DNA from: a virus
Virus record (IMG/VR): IMGVR_UViG_3300027714_000122
Location: 1 to 23,719 of that record
DNA: 23,719 nt
Strand: one strand, 5' to 3'
Shown here one piece after another: positions 12,572 to 19,676 of the stretch (the stretch's first letter is position 1; each line of letters opens with the position of its first letter). The position numbers were made by a program, and so were the translations under genes. The notes under the pieces are model-generated. The model saw nothing but the letters and a program-made list of their open reading frames with translations. It was not told where the DNA came from and ran no database searches.

Positions 12572-12588
12572 AAAGTGGGGGAATAGAA

Positions 12589-13110
12589 ATGCCTGATCAA
12601 AAAAATAATTATACAATGGGCGGTAGATCTAATTCGTTTAGTAGACCAACAGAAATGGGTAGTCTTCAATCGCTTCCAGATTCAAATCTACAATCTTCTT
12701 ATGCAGCTCTTTTTGATAGAGCACGAGGAAAAATCCAAGCAGGAGGCTCTGAAGGTGCTATAGCTAGTTATCTTTCTCCTATAATCAATCAAGCTCAACA
12801 ACAACAAAGCCAAGAGCTTACTGCTAAAATACAGCCTTATATTGGTGAAGTTAAACAACTAACAGACAGAACTTTTCCTGATTTATTTAGTGGCAGTGGT
12901 CTTGGTAATCTTGGTGGACTTTTTGGTCAACCTTTTGGAGGTGGCATGGGTAATGGATACGGTGATGGAATTGGAGGTGGCATGGGTAATGGATTGAGTG
13001 ATCCTACGAGTGATATACTAAGTAGTCTTCTTAGTTCTTCGGTTGCCGACTCAAGTCCTGCTTCTGGCATAGGATCAAATCCTTCACCATATACTTTAGG
13101 TATAAAATAA
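12589..13110 (+). CDS. Gly/Ser/Gln-rich protein of unknown function (173 aa)
   Basis: ATG at 12589 after GTGGGGGAATAGAA. The N-terminal half is helical and polar (YAALFDRARGKIQAGGSEGA; INQAQQQQSQELTAKIQPY). It is followed by a Gly-rich segment with a repeated GGGMGNG unit (about residues 117-135) and a Ser/Pro-rich tail. The Gly repeat is encoded by a 21-base direct repeat at 12937-12957 and 12973-12993. The layout suggests a virion linker protein. No domain recognised. Confidence 0.65.
   Translation: MPDQKNNYTMGGRSNSFSRPTEMGSLQSLPDSNLQSSYAALFDRARGKIQAGGSEGAIASYLSPIINQAQQQQSQELTAKIQPYIGEVKQLTDRTFPDLFSGSGLGNLGGLFGQPFGGGMGNGYGDGIGGGMGNGLSDPTSDILSSLLSSSVADSSPASGIGSNPSPYTLGIK
12937..12993 (+). 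repeat. 21-bp direct repeat, period 36
   Basis: GGAGGTGGCATGGGTAATGG plus one A occurs at 12937-12957 and again at 12973-12993. The 36-base period preserves the reading frame (12 codons), so it adds one Gly-rich unit to the encoded protein. It looks like a local slippage duplication and may vary between related genomes. Confidence 0.85.
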
Positions 13111-13112
13111 AA

Positions 13113-13304
13113 ATGGCACGAGCAGCAATTAAAAAAGTGGCACAGGCAGAGATTAGAGCAGCGAAGAGCTTTCTGGAACGTAGGAATATTAAATCTGACG
13201 AGATCTCTCCTAAAGAATTTGCAAAAGCTGCAAAAGAACTTGACAAGAGTTTTATTGAAACACTAAGAATATTGGCTCGTGAATTATCTGGTGGTCAAGC
13301 ATGA
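13113..13304 (+). CDS. Small helical protein (63 aa)
   Basis: ATG at 13113, two bases after the previous stop; no strong ribosome-binding site is visible, so translation probably follows the upstream gene. The whole product is predicted helical and charged (AAIKKVAQAEIRAAKSFLER; KEFAKAAKELDKSFIETLRIL), a helix-turn-helix-like pair with an amphipathic pattern. It ends with a four-base ATGA overlap into the Lys/Met-rich gene. Possible roles include a small scaffold or oligomer adaptor. No family recognised. Confidence 0.62.
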   Translation: MARAAIKKVAQAEIRAAKSFLERRNIKSDEISPKEFAKAAKELDKSFIETLRILARELSGGQA

Positions 13305-13456
13305 TGAATAGAAGTAGTTTTGGTCAATTAATGAAAGGAGGAAAAACTATGTATGGTAAAAAGAAGCCTATGGGCATGAAGAAAAAACCAATGACAATGG
13401 CAAAGAAAAAGCCAATGGCAAAAAGAAAACCAATGATGAAGAAGAAAGGGTATTAA
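13301..13456 (+). CDS. Lys/Met/Pro repeat mini-protein (51 aa)
   Basis: ATG at 13301 overlaps the previous TGA (ATGA). A second ATG at 13304 is equally plausible, and GAAAGGAGG inside the gene would also suit the ATG at 13349. The product is built from short KKPM-type repeats (KKKPMGMKKKPMTM, KKKPMAKRKPMMKKK) and is extremely basic, with a Met-rich character. Similar repeat peptides appear in marine phage genomes as unnamed proteins. Role unknown; DNA binding by charge is the simplest idea. It ends in TAATG with the next small gene. Confidence 0.6.
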   Translation: MMNRSSFGQLMKGGKTMYGKKKPMGMKKKPMTMAKKKPMAKRKPMMKKKGY

Positions 13457-13590
13457 TGTCAGAAGAAAAAAAAGATGTAACTGTTAAGGTTTCTGGCGTT
13501 TCGATGTCAGGAGGTGTAAAGAATGACAGTAACAGACCTACTCCAGAAGATAAAAAAGAATCTAAAGGAGAAACGGCTAGAGATAGCTGA
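13456..13590 (+). CDS. Possible small protein overlapping the next gene (44 aa)
   Basis: ATG at 13456 shares its A with the previous TAA, like several neighbours. The 44-aa product is polar and Lys/Ser/Glu-rich (KKDVTVKVSGVSMSGGVKND), with no regular fold visible after residue 25. Its last 68 bases overlap the next gene in another frame, so one of the two may not be fully used. The AGGAGG inside it is the ribosome-binding site of the next gene. Confidence is limited by the low complexity and the long overlap. Confidence 0.4.
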   Translation: MSEEKKDVTVKVSGVSMSGGVKNDSNRPTPEDKKESKGETARDS

Positions 13591-13720
13591 AAGCATGGTT
13601 CAAGGTCGGATCTCCGACTTTGGAACATATCAAAAGAACGTAGGTATTGCAGAGGGTTTAGAACAAGCTTCTGAGATTATCAACGAAACATTAAACAAAT
13701 TAAATGAAGAGGATGAATAG
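13523..13720 (+). CDS. Small helical conserved phage protein (65 aa)
   Basis: ATG at 13523 with AGGAGGTG upstream. The product is a helical protein starting TVTDLLQKIKKNLKEKR, then EIAESMVQGRISDFGTYQ and GIAEGLEQASEIINETL. This layout (short helix, loop with YQ, helix with GxxxG) is common in small proteins adjacent to phage scaffold and capsid genes. It sits directly before the GroES-like gene. Function not known; the consistent place in virion operons suggests a role in head assembly. Confidence 0.72.
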   Translation: MTVTDLLQKIKKNLKEKRLEIAESMVQGRISDFGTYQKNVGIAEGLEQASEIINETLNKLNEEDE

Positions 13721-13723
13721 ACC

Positions 13724-14119
13724 ATGTCTCATCAACATGAATACAAAGACGAGTCTACAGAACAAACAATAGATTCGCACCAACTACCAGTTCCATTAAA
13801 TTGGAAAGTGCTAGTACATCCCAATCAAGTTAAAATGAAGACAAGAGGTGGTTTGCATTTGCCAACTATCTCAAAAGACAATGAGGAGTATTTAACTGCT
13901 CACGGTCGCATTGCTTCTATGGGTGATCTTGCATTTAAAGATAGGGATACTGGGGCTTCGTGGAAGATGAACTCTCCGAAAGTTGGTAATCGAGTTACTT
14001 ACGGCAAATATGCAGGTCAAAAAGTAACAATTAATGGTGTAAGGTTTCTCTTGCTGAATGACGATGAACTAACGTCAATTCTACCAGAGGATGCCGAAAT
14101 CACCGCTTACTTAGCGTAA
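13724..14119 (+). CDS. GroES-like co-chaperonin
   Basis: GroES caps the GroEL chamber and helps fold proteins such as capsid subunits. The 131-aa product aligns along the Chaperonin-10 fold: PLNWKVLVHP (about 24-33) matches PLHDRVIVKR and KTRGGLHLP (39-47) matches the mobile-loop KSAGGIVL. GRIASMG (61-67) matches the GEVLAVG strand, KVGNRVTYGKYAG (86-98) matches KVGDIVIFNDGYG, and DDELTSIL (113-120) matches the ESDILAI end. It has a 20-residue polar N-terminal extension and a longer middle loop. Known phage relatives are T4 gp31 and other phage co-chaperonins. Its location next to scaffold and capsid genes suits folding of phage structural proteins with host GroEL. Confidence 0.9.
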   Translation: MSHQHEYKDESTEQTIDSHQLPVPLNWKVLVHPNQVKMKTRGGLHLPTISKDNEEYLTAHGRIASMGDLAFKDRDTGASWKMNSPKVGNRVTYGKYAGQKVTINGVRFLLLNDDELTSILPEDAEITAYLA

Positions 14120-14138
14120 AACTTGGAAGGACGCTACC

Positions 14139-15035
14139 ATGGCAAACGAAGATGTAATCAATGAAATTGAAGATGAGATCAAGAAGGCGAAAGGTGAGCC
14201 TGAGGATTTTCAAATTGAAATAACAGATGATCCTGTCGAAGAAGTTAAGGACATTATTGAAGAAGAAAAAGCAGCGAGTGAAAACCAAGAAGAGGATTAC
14301 GGCCCCAAAGTACAAAAGAGGATTAAGAAACTTGTTGATCAGCGGAGACAAGCTGAAATTCAATCTAAACAAATCCAAGAGCAAAATGCCCAGCTTAGTG
14401 CAAGACTTGCTCGACTTGAACAAGGGTCTGTTCAAAACAGCGAGAAAGCTTTTAATCAAAGATATTCTCAAACAAAGGCTGCTTTAACAAAGGCAGTTGA
14501 GGAAGGTGACACAGAAGCTCAAGTTAACTTCCAAGAACAAATGGCTGATATGAGAGCTTCAATGCGAATTGCAGAAATGCAAAAGCAGCAAAGGTCGCAA
14601 CAAGCTGCCTCTCCAACTGTTGGAAGAGCACAGCAAGCTGTTCAAAATCCAGCTCCTCAAAAAGCTATGGGTTGGTGGGAAAACAATCGTTGGTTTAATT
14701 CCACAGGTTTTGAGCGAGAAACGGCAGCAGCTCGCTCTATTGATGTTCAACTTGATTTAGAAGGATATGATAAAGATTCTGATGAATATTATGAAGTGTT
14801 GAATAATCGTTTACAAAAAGTATTTCCTGAGTTAAACTCCCAACCAAGCCCAAATAAGGCTAGAGTAAAAAGTAGACAACCAGTTGCACCAACTACAGGT
14901 GGCTCATCTTCTTATAAAGGCAATAGAGTGCGTATGTCGCAAGATCAACTTAGGATGGCTAGAGAACTTGGAATTACAGATGAAGCAAGTCTTAAAAAAT
15001 ATGAGGCTGAAATCAAACGTCAGCAAAGGAGCTAA
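14139..15035 (+). CDS. Probable capsid scaffold protein (298 aa)
   Basis: Scaffold proteins assemble the procapsid and leave before packaging. ATG at 14139 has AAGGA upstream. The product is acidic at its start (NEIEDEIKKAKGEPEDFQIE), has a long Gln/Glu/Lys-rich helix (about 65-165, QAEIQSKQIQEQNAQLSARL) and a middle with WWENNRWF then DLEGYDKDSDEYYEVL. The C-terminus is basic (KSRQPVAP...KRQQRS). Acidic coiled-coil with a basic tail directly upstream of the capsid is the usual scaffold design; the W-rich segment is common in this group. No protease domain is visible here. Confidence 0.75.
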   Translation: MANEDVINEIEDEIKKAKGEPEDFQIEITDDPVEEVKDIIEEEKAASENQEEDYGPKVQKRIKKLVDQRRQAEIQSKQIQEQNAQLSARLARLEQGSVQNSEKAFNQRYSQTKAALTKAVEEGDTEAQVNFQEQMADMRASMRIAEMQKQQRSQQAASPTVGRAQQAVQNPAPQKAMGWWENNRWFNSTGFERETAAARSIDVQLDLEGYDKDSDEYYEVLNNRLQKVFPELNSQPSPNKARVKSRQPVAPTTGGSSSYKGNRVRMSQDQLRMARELGITDEASLKKYEAEIKRQQRS

Positions 15036-15038
15036 CCC

Positions 15039-15521
15039 ATGACTGAGAAAAGAAATGTTCGTGCGGAGCAAGCTCGAAATTCCATGCGTGATGAGCAATC
15101 ACGCCCAGATACTGCATGGAAGCCACCATCATTGTTGGATGCACCCGAACCCCGTCCAGGTTACACTCAACGATGGATAGCTACAAGCATTCAAGGCAGG
15201 GATACTCCTGATAATGTTTATAAACGTATGCGTGAGGGATGGGAACCACGCAAAGCCGATACTGTGAAAGAAAAGTTATTTCCAACTATCAATCACGGTC
15301 AATGGGCAGGGTCAGTTGGAATTGAAGGAATGTTGCTTTGTGAGATGCCTATCGAAAAACATAGGCAGATGAAGAACTATTATCACAGTAGAAGTGTTGA
15401 AGCAAACGAATCAGTTGCAGGGGACTTAGATGCGTTAGGACGAAAAACAGGACAACCTATTTATCAAACTAGGGAATCCTCTTCGAGCCGTGGCAGAGAT
15501 CTCTCTGTTATGGATGATTAA
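15039..15521 (+). CDS. Conserved protein between scaffold and capsid genes (160 aa)
   Basis: ATG at 15039 after AAGGAGCTAACCC. The N-terminal 40 residues are polar and basic with Pro-rich WKPPSLLDAPEPRPGYTQRW. The middle has a compact IATSIQGRDTPDNVYKRMRE and the C-terminal half carries GSVGIEGMLLCEMPIEKHRQ followed by a Ser/Arg-rich tail. I do not recognise an enzymatic motif. The RPGYTQRW...REGWEPRKADT arrangement is typical of small proteins seen between scaffold and capsid genes in related phages. Possibly a minor head protein. Confidence 0.7.
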   Translation: MTEKRNVRAEQARNSMRDEQSRPDTAWKPPSLLDAPEPRPGYTQRWIATSIQGRDTPDNVYKRMREGWEPRKADTVKEKLFPTINHGQWAGSVGIEGMLLCEMPIEKHRQMKNYYHSRSVEANESVAGDLDALGRKTGQPIYQTRESSSSRGRDLSVMDD

Positions 15522-15547
15522 AACTTTACGCTGAAAAGGAGCGAAAA

Positions 15548-16102
15548 ATGGCTAATGTAGATGCAGCCTTTGGGTTTGTCCCAGTTCGCCATATGAGTGG
15601 TAATATCCCTAGAGCGAATAAGTACACTATTGCTTCAGGACTAGCAGAGAACATCTTTACAGGTGATCTTGTTATTCTGATAAGCACTGGTTTGCTTACT
15701 CCGCACACTGCGACAGAAACCAATAATATTGGTGTCTTCGCAGGGGTATCATATACCGCTGCAGATGGTTCATATGTTTATAGTCAATACTGGCCAACAG
15801 GCACAGTGGCTACAGATATAATTGCATATGTATATGATGATCCATATATTGTGTATAAAGTTCAGTCAGCAGGATCACCTGCTCAGACGAACATTGGTAA
15901 TTGTGCTGATGTTGTTGCTGGGGCAGGATCAACTGTGACTGGTCAATCGGGTTTTGAAGCAAGCGGAACAATGGCTGCAGGTATTGCTACCTGTAAGATC
16001 ATTAGCTTGTATGAAGCCCCAGACAACGCATTCGGCACGAACTGTATCATTGAGGTGCTAATTAACGAGCACGTCCTTGGCACGAACGTAGCTGGTATAT
16101 AG
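15548..16102 (+). CDS. Probable capsid decoration protein (184 aa)
   Basis: ATG at 15548 with AAAAGGAGCG upstream. The product is beta-rich and Gly/Thr/Ala-rich, starting ANVDAAFGFVPVRHMSGN and containing IFTGDLVILISTGLLTP and GVFAGVSYTAADGSYVYS. The pattern of alternating short strands, and the position directly before the major capsid protein gene, are typical of head decoration proteins that stabilise the mature shell. A second capsid-associated role is possible. No enzyme motif. Confidence 0.72.
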   Translation: MANVDAAFGFVPVRHMSGNIPRANKYTIASGLAENIFTGDLVILISTGLLTPHTATETNNIGVFAGVSYTAADGSYVYSQYWPTGTVATDIIAYVYDDPYIVYKVQSAGSPAQTNIGNCADVVAGAGSTVTGQSGFEASGTMAAGIATCKIISLYEAPDNAFGTNCIIEVLINEHVLGTNVAGI

Positions 16103-16115
16103 GAGGGTATGAAAA

Positions 16116-17024
16116 ATGGCGATGAATAGAGCACAATTTGCTAAAATGCTTGAGCCAGGACTGAATACTCTTTTCGGTCTTGAATACGATAGCTATCCAC
16201 CAGAATACGCACAGGTATTCTCTTCAAACAGTTCAAATAAAGCTTATGAAGAAGATGTCTTGTTGCAAGGTTTTGGTTCTGCACCAACAAAAGATGAAGG
16301 TGCTAGTGTTTCATATGATACTGGTAGTCAACAATGGACTGCACGTTATCAGCATGAGACAATCGCTTTGGCGTTCTCAATTACTGAGGAAGCTGAAGAG
16401 GATGGCCAATATGGTTCGATTGCTTCTCGTTATACAAAGGCACTTGCACGTTCAATGGCTTCCACTAAGGAAATCAAAGCTGCGAATGTTTTAAATGACG
16501 CACAGACAGCTGGTGTAACTGGTGGTGACGGTGTTGTACTTTTAAGTGCATCTCACCCAACTACTAATGGGAACCAGTCCAACGTGTTAGCAACTGCTGC
16601 TGATTTATCTGAAACTTCACTTGAATCCATTCTTATTCAAATTGCGGATATGAAAGATGATCGTGGACTACGGATTGCAGCACAAGGTACACAGTTGATT
16701 ATTCCAACTGCCTATACCTTTGTTGCAGAGCGTCTGTTGGAATCACAGCTCCGTACTGGAACTGCTGATAATGATATCAACGCTATTAAGTCAGGTGGTT
16801 ATCTACCTAAAGGCTACCATATCATGAGAAGACTTTCTGATGCGGATGCTTTCTTTGTTCAGACGGATGTTCCTGACGGACTAAAGATGTTCCAAAGAAG
16901 CCCAATGAAAAAGGGCATGGAAGGCGATTTCGAGACTGGTAATGTTCGCTACAAAGTTCGTGAACGGTATAGCTTTGGCGTAACCGATTGGCGTGGTATA
17001 TTTGGCACAGAAGGTGCTGCATAA
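16116..17024 (+). CDS. Major capsid protein (HK97-fold type)
   Basis: Start at 16116 after AGGAGGGTATGAAAA. The 302-aa protein opens with NRAQFAKMLEPGLNTLFGLE and has a DYDTGSQQWTARYQ-like strand region, here VSYDTGSQQWTARYQHETIA. The central helix (EEDGQYGSIASRYTKALARS) resembles the spine helix of the HK97 capsid fold. The end, FVQTDVPDGLKMFQRSPMKK then EGDFETGNVRYKVRERYSFG, is a highly typical C-terminal (A-domain) signature of phage major head proteins. Position after scaffold and decoration genes supports the call. It is followed by a hairpin plus T run (17033-17064), which may reduce downstream transcription. Confidence 0.92.
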   Translation: MAMNRAQFAKMLEPGLNTLFGLEYDSYPPEYAQVFSSNSSNKAYEEDVLLQGFGSAPTKDEGASVSYDTGSQQWTARYQHETIALAFSITEEAEEDGQYGSIASRYTKALARSMASTKEIKAANVLNDAQTAGVTGGDGVVLLSASHPTTNGNQSNVLATAADLSETSLESILIQIADMKDDRGLRIAAQGTQLIIPTAYTFVAERLLESQLRTGTADNDINAIKSGGYLPKGYHIMRRLSDADAFFVQTDVPDGLKMFQRSPMKKGMEGDFETGNVRYKVRERYSFGVTDWRGIFGTEGAA

Positions 17025-17032
17025 ATACTACA

Positions 17033-17064
17033 GGGGGAGGGCATTAGCTCTCCCTCAACTTTTA
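17033..17064 (+). terminator. Hairpin after the capsid gene, possible (partial) terminator
   Basis: GGGGGAGGGC 17033-17042 pairs with GCTCTCCCTC 17047-17056 around loop ATTA (10 bp, two G-U). It is followed by AACTTTTAA. The U run is only four long, so termination would be partial. Eight bases after the capsid stop, it could lower expression of later structural genes or protect the mRNA 3' end. The next 43 bases contain a small CAGC-GAAA-GCTG hairpin (17072-17083) and a wider TCCTG/CAGGA pairing before the next ribosome-binding site. Confidence 0.6.
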
Positions 17065-17107
17065 ATCCTGACAGCGAAAGCTGACTTATCCCAGACAGGA
17101 GATCACC

Positions 17108-17716
17108 ATGGGTAACACTACATTTACAGGAGCAGTACGCTCCGAAAACGGCTTTCAAGACGTTACAAAGAATGCAACGACTGGAGCTTACACAACAAAT
17201 TCTACATATAATAACGACGCTACTATTGGTGGAAACTTAACAGTTGCAGGTTCTGTATTTTCAGGTGGGATGCCCACTTTAGGTGGACTTACTGTAACGG
17301 CAAAAGCCACATCTGGCACTGTTTCTTATGTTGCTGGAATTAACATCAATCCATTCACTGGAGGAGCACAACAGATTACTACTCTTCCTGCTGCGACAGT
17401 TGGCGTTGTGTGTATTCACGCTCAGTCGGTAGACACTACGGGGGGAACTGCTTTCCTTAGTTTTGATTGTGCAGGTAGCGATGCTTATGAAACAGGTAGT
17501 ATTATGGAGAGTCGTACAAGTGCTGCGGTCACGTTTGATGCCTCTACCGCAGGAGAAACTCTGTTAAAGTTCACTCCTGCTAACGCAACAACAAATTTAA
17601 TGAGCATTGGTTCTTACATCTATTTTACTTGCACCACAGCAGGTTTGTGGAATGTTTCGTACAATCTTCAAGGTCTTGGAGCAGCTACTACAGGCACGTT
17701 TGTTTTCGCAGCCTAA
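17108..17716 (+). CDS. Probable virion structural protein (202 aa)
   Basis: ATG at 17108 after AGGAGATCACC. The product is beta-rich, Thr/Gly/Ala-rich and opens with NTTFTGAVRSENGFQDVTKN, a start shared by many marine phage structural proteins. An early GGNLTVAGSVFSGG segment resembles the beta-solenoid stalks of fibres, and the rest (about 70-202) appears to be a compact beta domain ending in FVFAA. It is made from a leader with two small hairpins. Possible roles: head fibre or capsid-associated protein. No enzymatic motif. Confidence 0.72.
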   Translation: MGNTTFTGAVRSENGFQDVTKNATTGAYTTNSTYNNDATIGGNLTVAGSVFSGGMPTLGGLTVTAKATSGTVSYVAGININPFTGGAQQITTLPAATVGVVCIHAQSVDTTGGTAFLSFDCAGSDAYETGSIMESRTSAAVTFDASTAGETLLKFTPANATTNLMSIGSYIYFTCTTAGLWNVSYNLQGLGAATTGTFVFAA

Positions 17717-17726
17717 TGTTTAATTT

Positions 17727-17746
17727 GGTGGGGTTAACGCCCCACC
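17727..17746 (+). terminator. Strong intergenic hairpin GGTGGGG/CCCCACC
   Basis: GGTGGGG 17727-17733 pairs with CCCCACC 17740-17746 around loop TTAACG, followed by TATATTTTATAGG. A weak terminator or mRNA-stabilising hairpin between two structural genes; the T run is interrupted. The stem has exactly the same sequence as stem II of hammerhead copy 2, but no core motifs are nearby. Confidence 0.5.
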
Positions 17747-17767
17747 TATATTTTATAGGAGATTAAT

Positions 17768-18373
17768 ATGGGTGTACAAACAGACGTACAAGTCAAGTTT
17801 ATAGCTGATGAGAATGCAGCTGATCCAGATCGGCTTGTTACAGCAGCTAGACCGAATACATCAGCCACAATGGCAGCAACTACCTTCTTAGGCGGCGGTG
17901 CTAGAAACGTGACTGTCACGACGGCAGGAACTGGTGATAACAATAAGACGTGTACTATTACTGGCACTGACGTTTTTGGTAATGCTATTACCGAAGTCAT
18001 AACATCCACAGGTTCTGCTGAAGCAGTTGCAGGTGCTACGTTGTTTTTAACTGTTAGCGCAGTGGAATGCTCTGCTCAGTATGCGGCAAACATCACAGTT
18101 GGCTCTGGATCACTATGTGCCAGCGAAGTTGCTGGTGGTGGACGCACACGACTAAAGGGATACTCAATTGTCTCTGCTGGGACAGCAGGTCTAGTCGACT
18201 TCTTTAATGGCACGCCAGACAGTGGCAGTATTATATTTAAGGCTCAAACGATTGGAACAGATAACACAACTATAGATAACACTATTCCAGACGAAGGTAT
18301 GCTGTTTAAGTCTGGTTTGTCTGTTAAATATACAGTCGCCACGGTTGTATTAATGAATGTCTTTTTTGCTTAG
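17768..18373 (+). CDS. Probable virion structural protein (201 aa)
   Basis: ATG at 17768 after AGGAGATTAAT. A beta-rich, Thr/Gly/Ala-rich protein with repeated VTVTTAGTGDNNKTCTITGT and AANITVGSGSLCASEVAGGG segments, and a clear terminal strand. Length and composition match the preceding gene (202 aa), so the two may be paired virion proteins or distant paralogues, though no direct alignment is evident by eye. It lies between capsid and neck genes, where head-surface or head-neck proteins are expected. No catalytic residues. Confidence 0.7.
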   Translation: MGVQTDVQVKFIADENAADPDRLVTAARPNTSATMAATTFLGGGARNVTVTTAGTGDNNKTCTITGTDVFGNAITEVITSTGSAEAVAGATLFLTVSAVECSAQYAANITVGSGSLCASEVAGGGRTRLKGYSIVSAGTAGLVDFFNGTPDSGSIIFKAQTIGTDNTTIDNTIPDEGMLFKSGLSVKYTVATVVLMNVFFA

Positions 18374-18381
18374 GAATTCAA

Positions 18382-19050
18382 ATGGCACTATCAGGAACAG
18401 TAGCATTTAGACCAGATGTAGAAGAGATAACAGAAGAGGCTTTTGAGCGTTGCGGTATAGATGCTCAAACTCGCACTGGAGGTCAAGCTGTCTCTGCAAG
18501 AAGGAGTTTAAATTTACTATTCTCTGAATTTGCCAATAGAGGAATAAATTACTGGGCTGTTACCCAGAGAACTCTTACTCTTGTAAATGGTACAACAGCT
18601 TATGAACTTCCAGCAGGAACAATAGACATTATTGATGCTGTAATTAGAGAGAACTCAACAGACCAGACTATTAATAGAGTGACAATTGCTGAATACAATC
18701 AGATACCAAACAAAACTACGGCAGGAAAACCTAGCCAGTTTATGCTAGATAAGCAGTACACTCCTGTTATTTATTTTTGGAATGTTCCAAACACAAGCAC
18801 ATACAGTATGGTTTACTGGGCAGTAAATCAACTTGATGATATTACAGCTTCTAATCAGGACACAGACGTTCCTTATCGGTGGTCTGATTGCATATCAGCA
18901 GGGCTCGCTGCAAAGTTATCTTTAAAATACGCTCCTGATCGATTTCAATTATTAAATGAACTTTACGAAAGGGCTTTTAACTTTGCAGCATCTACAGATA
19001 GTGATGGTGTAAGTTTACGAATACAACCAACAGCATTGAATTTGGCATAA
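18382..19050 (+). CDS. Head-to-tail adaptor (neck) protein, P22 gp4-like layout (222 aa)
   Basis: ATG at 18382 after TAGGA. The N-terminus reads FRPDVEEITEEAFERCGI, followed by SARRSLNLLFSEFANRGINYW and RTLTLVNGTTAYELPAGTID. This helix-helix-strand order, with the strand YELP and a later CISAGLAAKLSLKYAPDR helix, is the common arrangement of podovirus neck adaptors, which sit below the portal ring and close the head after packaging. Similarity to P22 gp4 is by layout, not proven. Its stop overlaps the next start (TAATG). Confidence 0.75.
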   Translation: MALSGTVAFRPDVEEITEEAFERCGIDAQTRTGGQAVSARRSLNLLFSEFANRGINYWAVTQRTLTLVNGTTAYELPAGTIDIIDAVIRENSTDQTINRVTIAEYNQIPNKTTAGKPSQFMLDKQYTPVIYFWNVPNTSTYSMVYWAVNQLDDITASNQDTDVPYRWSDCISAGLAAKLSLKYAPDRFQLLNELYERAFNFAASTDSDGVSLRIQPTALNLA

Positions 19051-19676
19051 TGGCAAAATACGCAAAAGGCAAAAAATCATACGCAATAAGCGACAGAGGC
19101 GGTCAAAGAGTACGTTACACTCAGTTAAAGACCACTTGGGATGGCTTGCGTGTCGCTGCTGACGAGTGGGAACCAAAACATCCTCAGCTCACTCCTGCTA
19201 GAAATATTACAGATGCAGAGCAATTGTTTAAGCCAAGATCTGGTGGTCAAGATCGTGAAGATGTTGTTATTTACCTTGCCCACACATTTGATCCTTTTTT
19301 ACCAATTCAAGAAAGACCACCTATTGGTTGTCCTGGTCATGGATCTCAAGGCACGATTGATGTAGATGATTTAGAAAGATATCCAGAAGTTTCAGGTACA
19401 TCTGGTACTGGTGCTGTTGGCTCTAGTTCGATTATTGAGCTTAGTGAAGTTGTTGCGAGTGCTGTAGGAGCTACTGGTGGTGTTGGTACAGAACTTGGGT
19501 TCTTGGAGGTCACTGGAAATGCAGGAACAGCAGGTGCAGGATCTGTTGGAATTGAAGCTACTGAGATTTCACTTAATGAAACAGGGGTTGCAGGTACTGG
19601 TGCTGTTGGTAATGAAGTTGTTGATATCCCTGTTTGGGGATTTGGAACTTGGGGTTCAGGAACTTGGGGTAATTAA
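19050..19676 (+). CDS. Conserved virion protein with Gly-Trp-rich C-terminal repeats (208 aa)
   Basis: ATG at 19050 in a TAATG overlap. The N-terminal half (KYAKGKKSYAISDRGGQRVRY, then WDGLRVAADEWEPKHPQL and YLAHTFDPFLP) is a compact basic domain common in phages next to neck genes. From about residue 124 the sequence becomes Gly/Ala/Val-rich with an imperfect repeat around GTGAVGxE. It ends with WGFGTWGSGTWGN. Gly-Trp tails of this type occur in several phage virion proteins and might form a short beta structure. Function unknown; tail or neck location by context. Confidence 0.7.
   Translation: MAKYAKGKKSYAISDRGGQRVRYTQLKTTWDGLRVAADEWEPKHPQLTPARNITDAEQLFKPRSGGQDREDVVIYLAHTFDPFLPIQERPPIGCPGHGSQGTIDVDDLERYPEVSGTSGTGAVGSSSIIELSEVVASAVGATGGVGTELGFLEVTGNAGTAGAGSVGIEATEISLNETGVAGTGAVGNEVVDIPVWGFGTWGSGTWGN

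Noticed and set aside
15529-15543. CGCT/AGCG mini-hairpin around the ribosome-binding site of the 15548 gene
   Set aside because: Only four base pairs; expected by chance and not supported by a second element.
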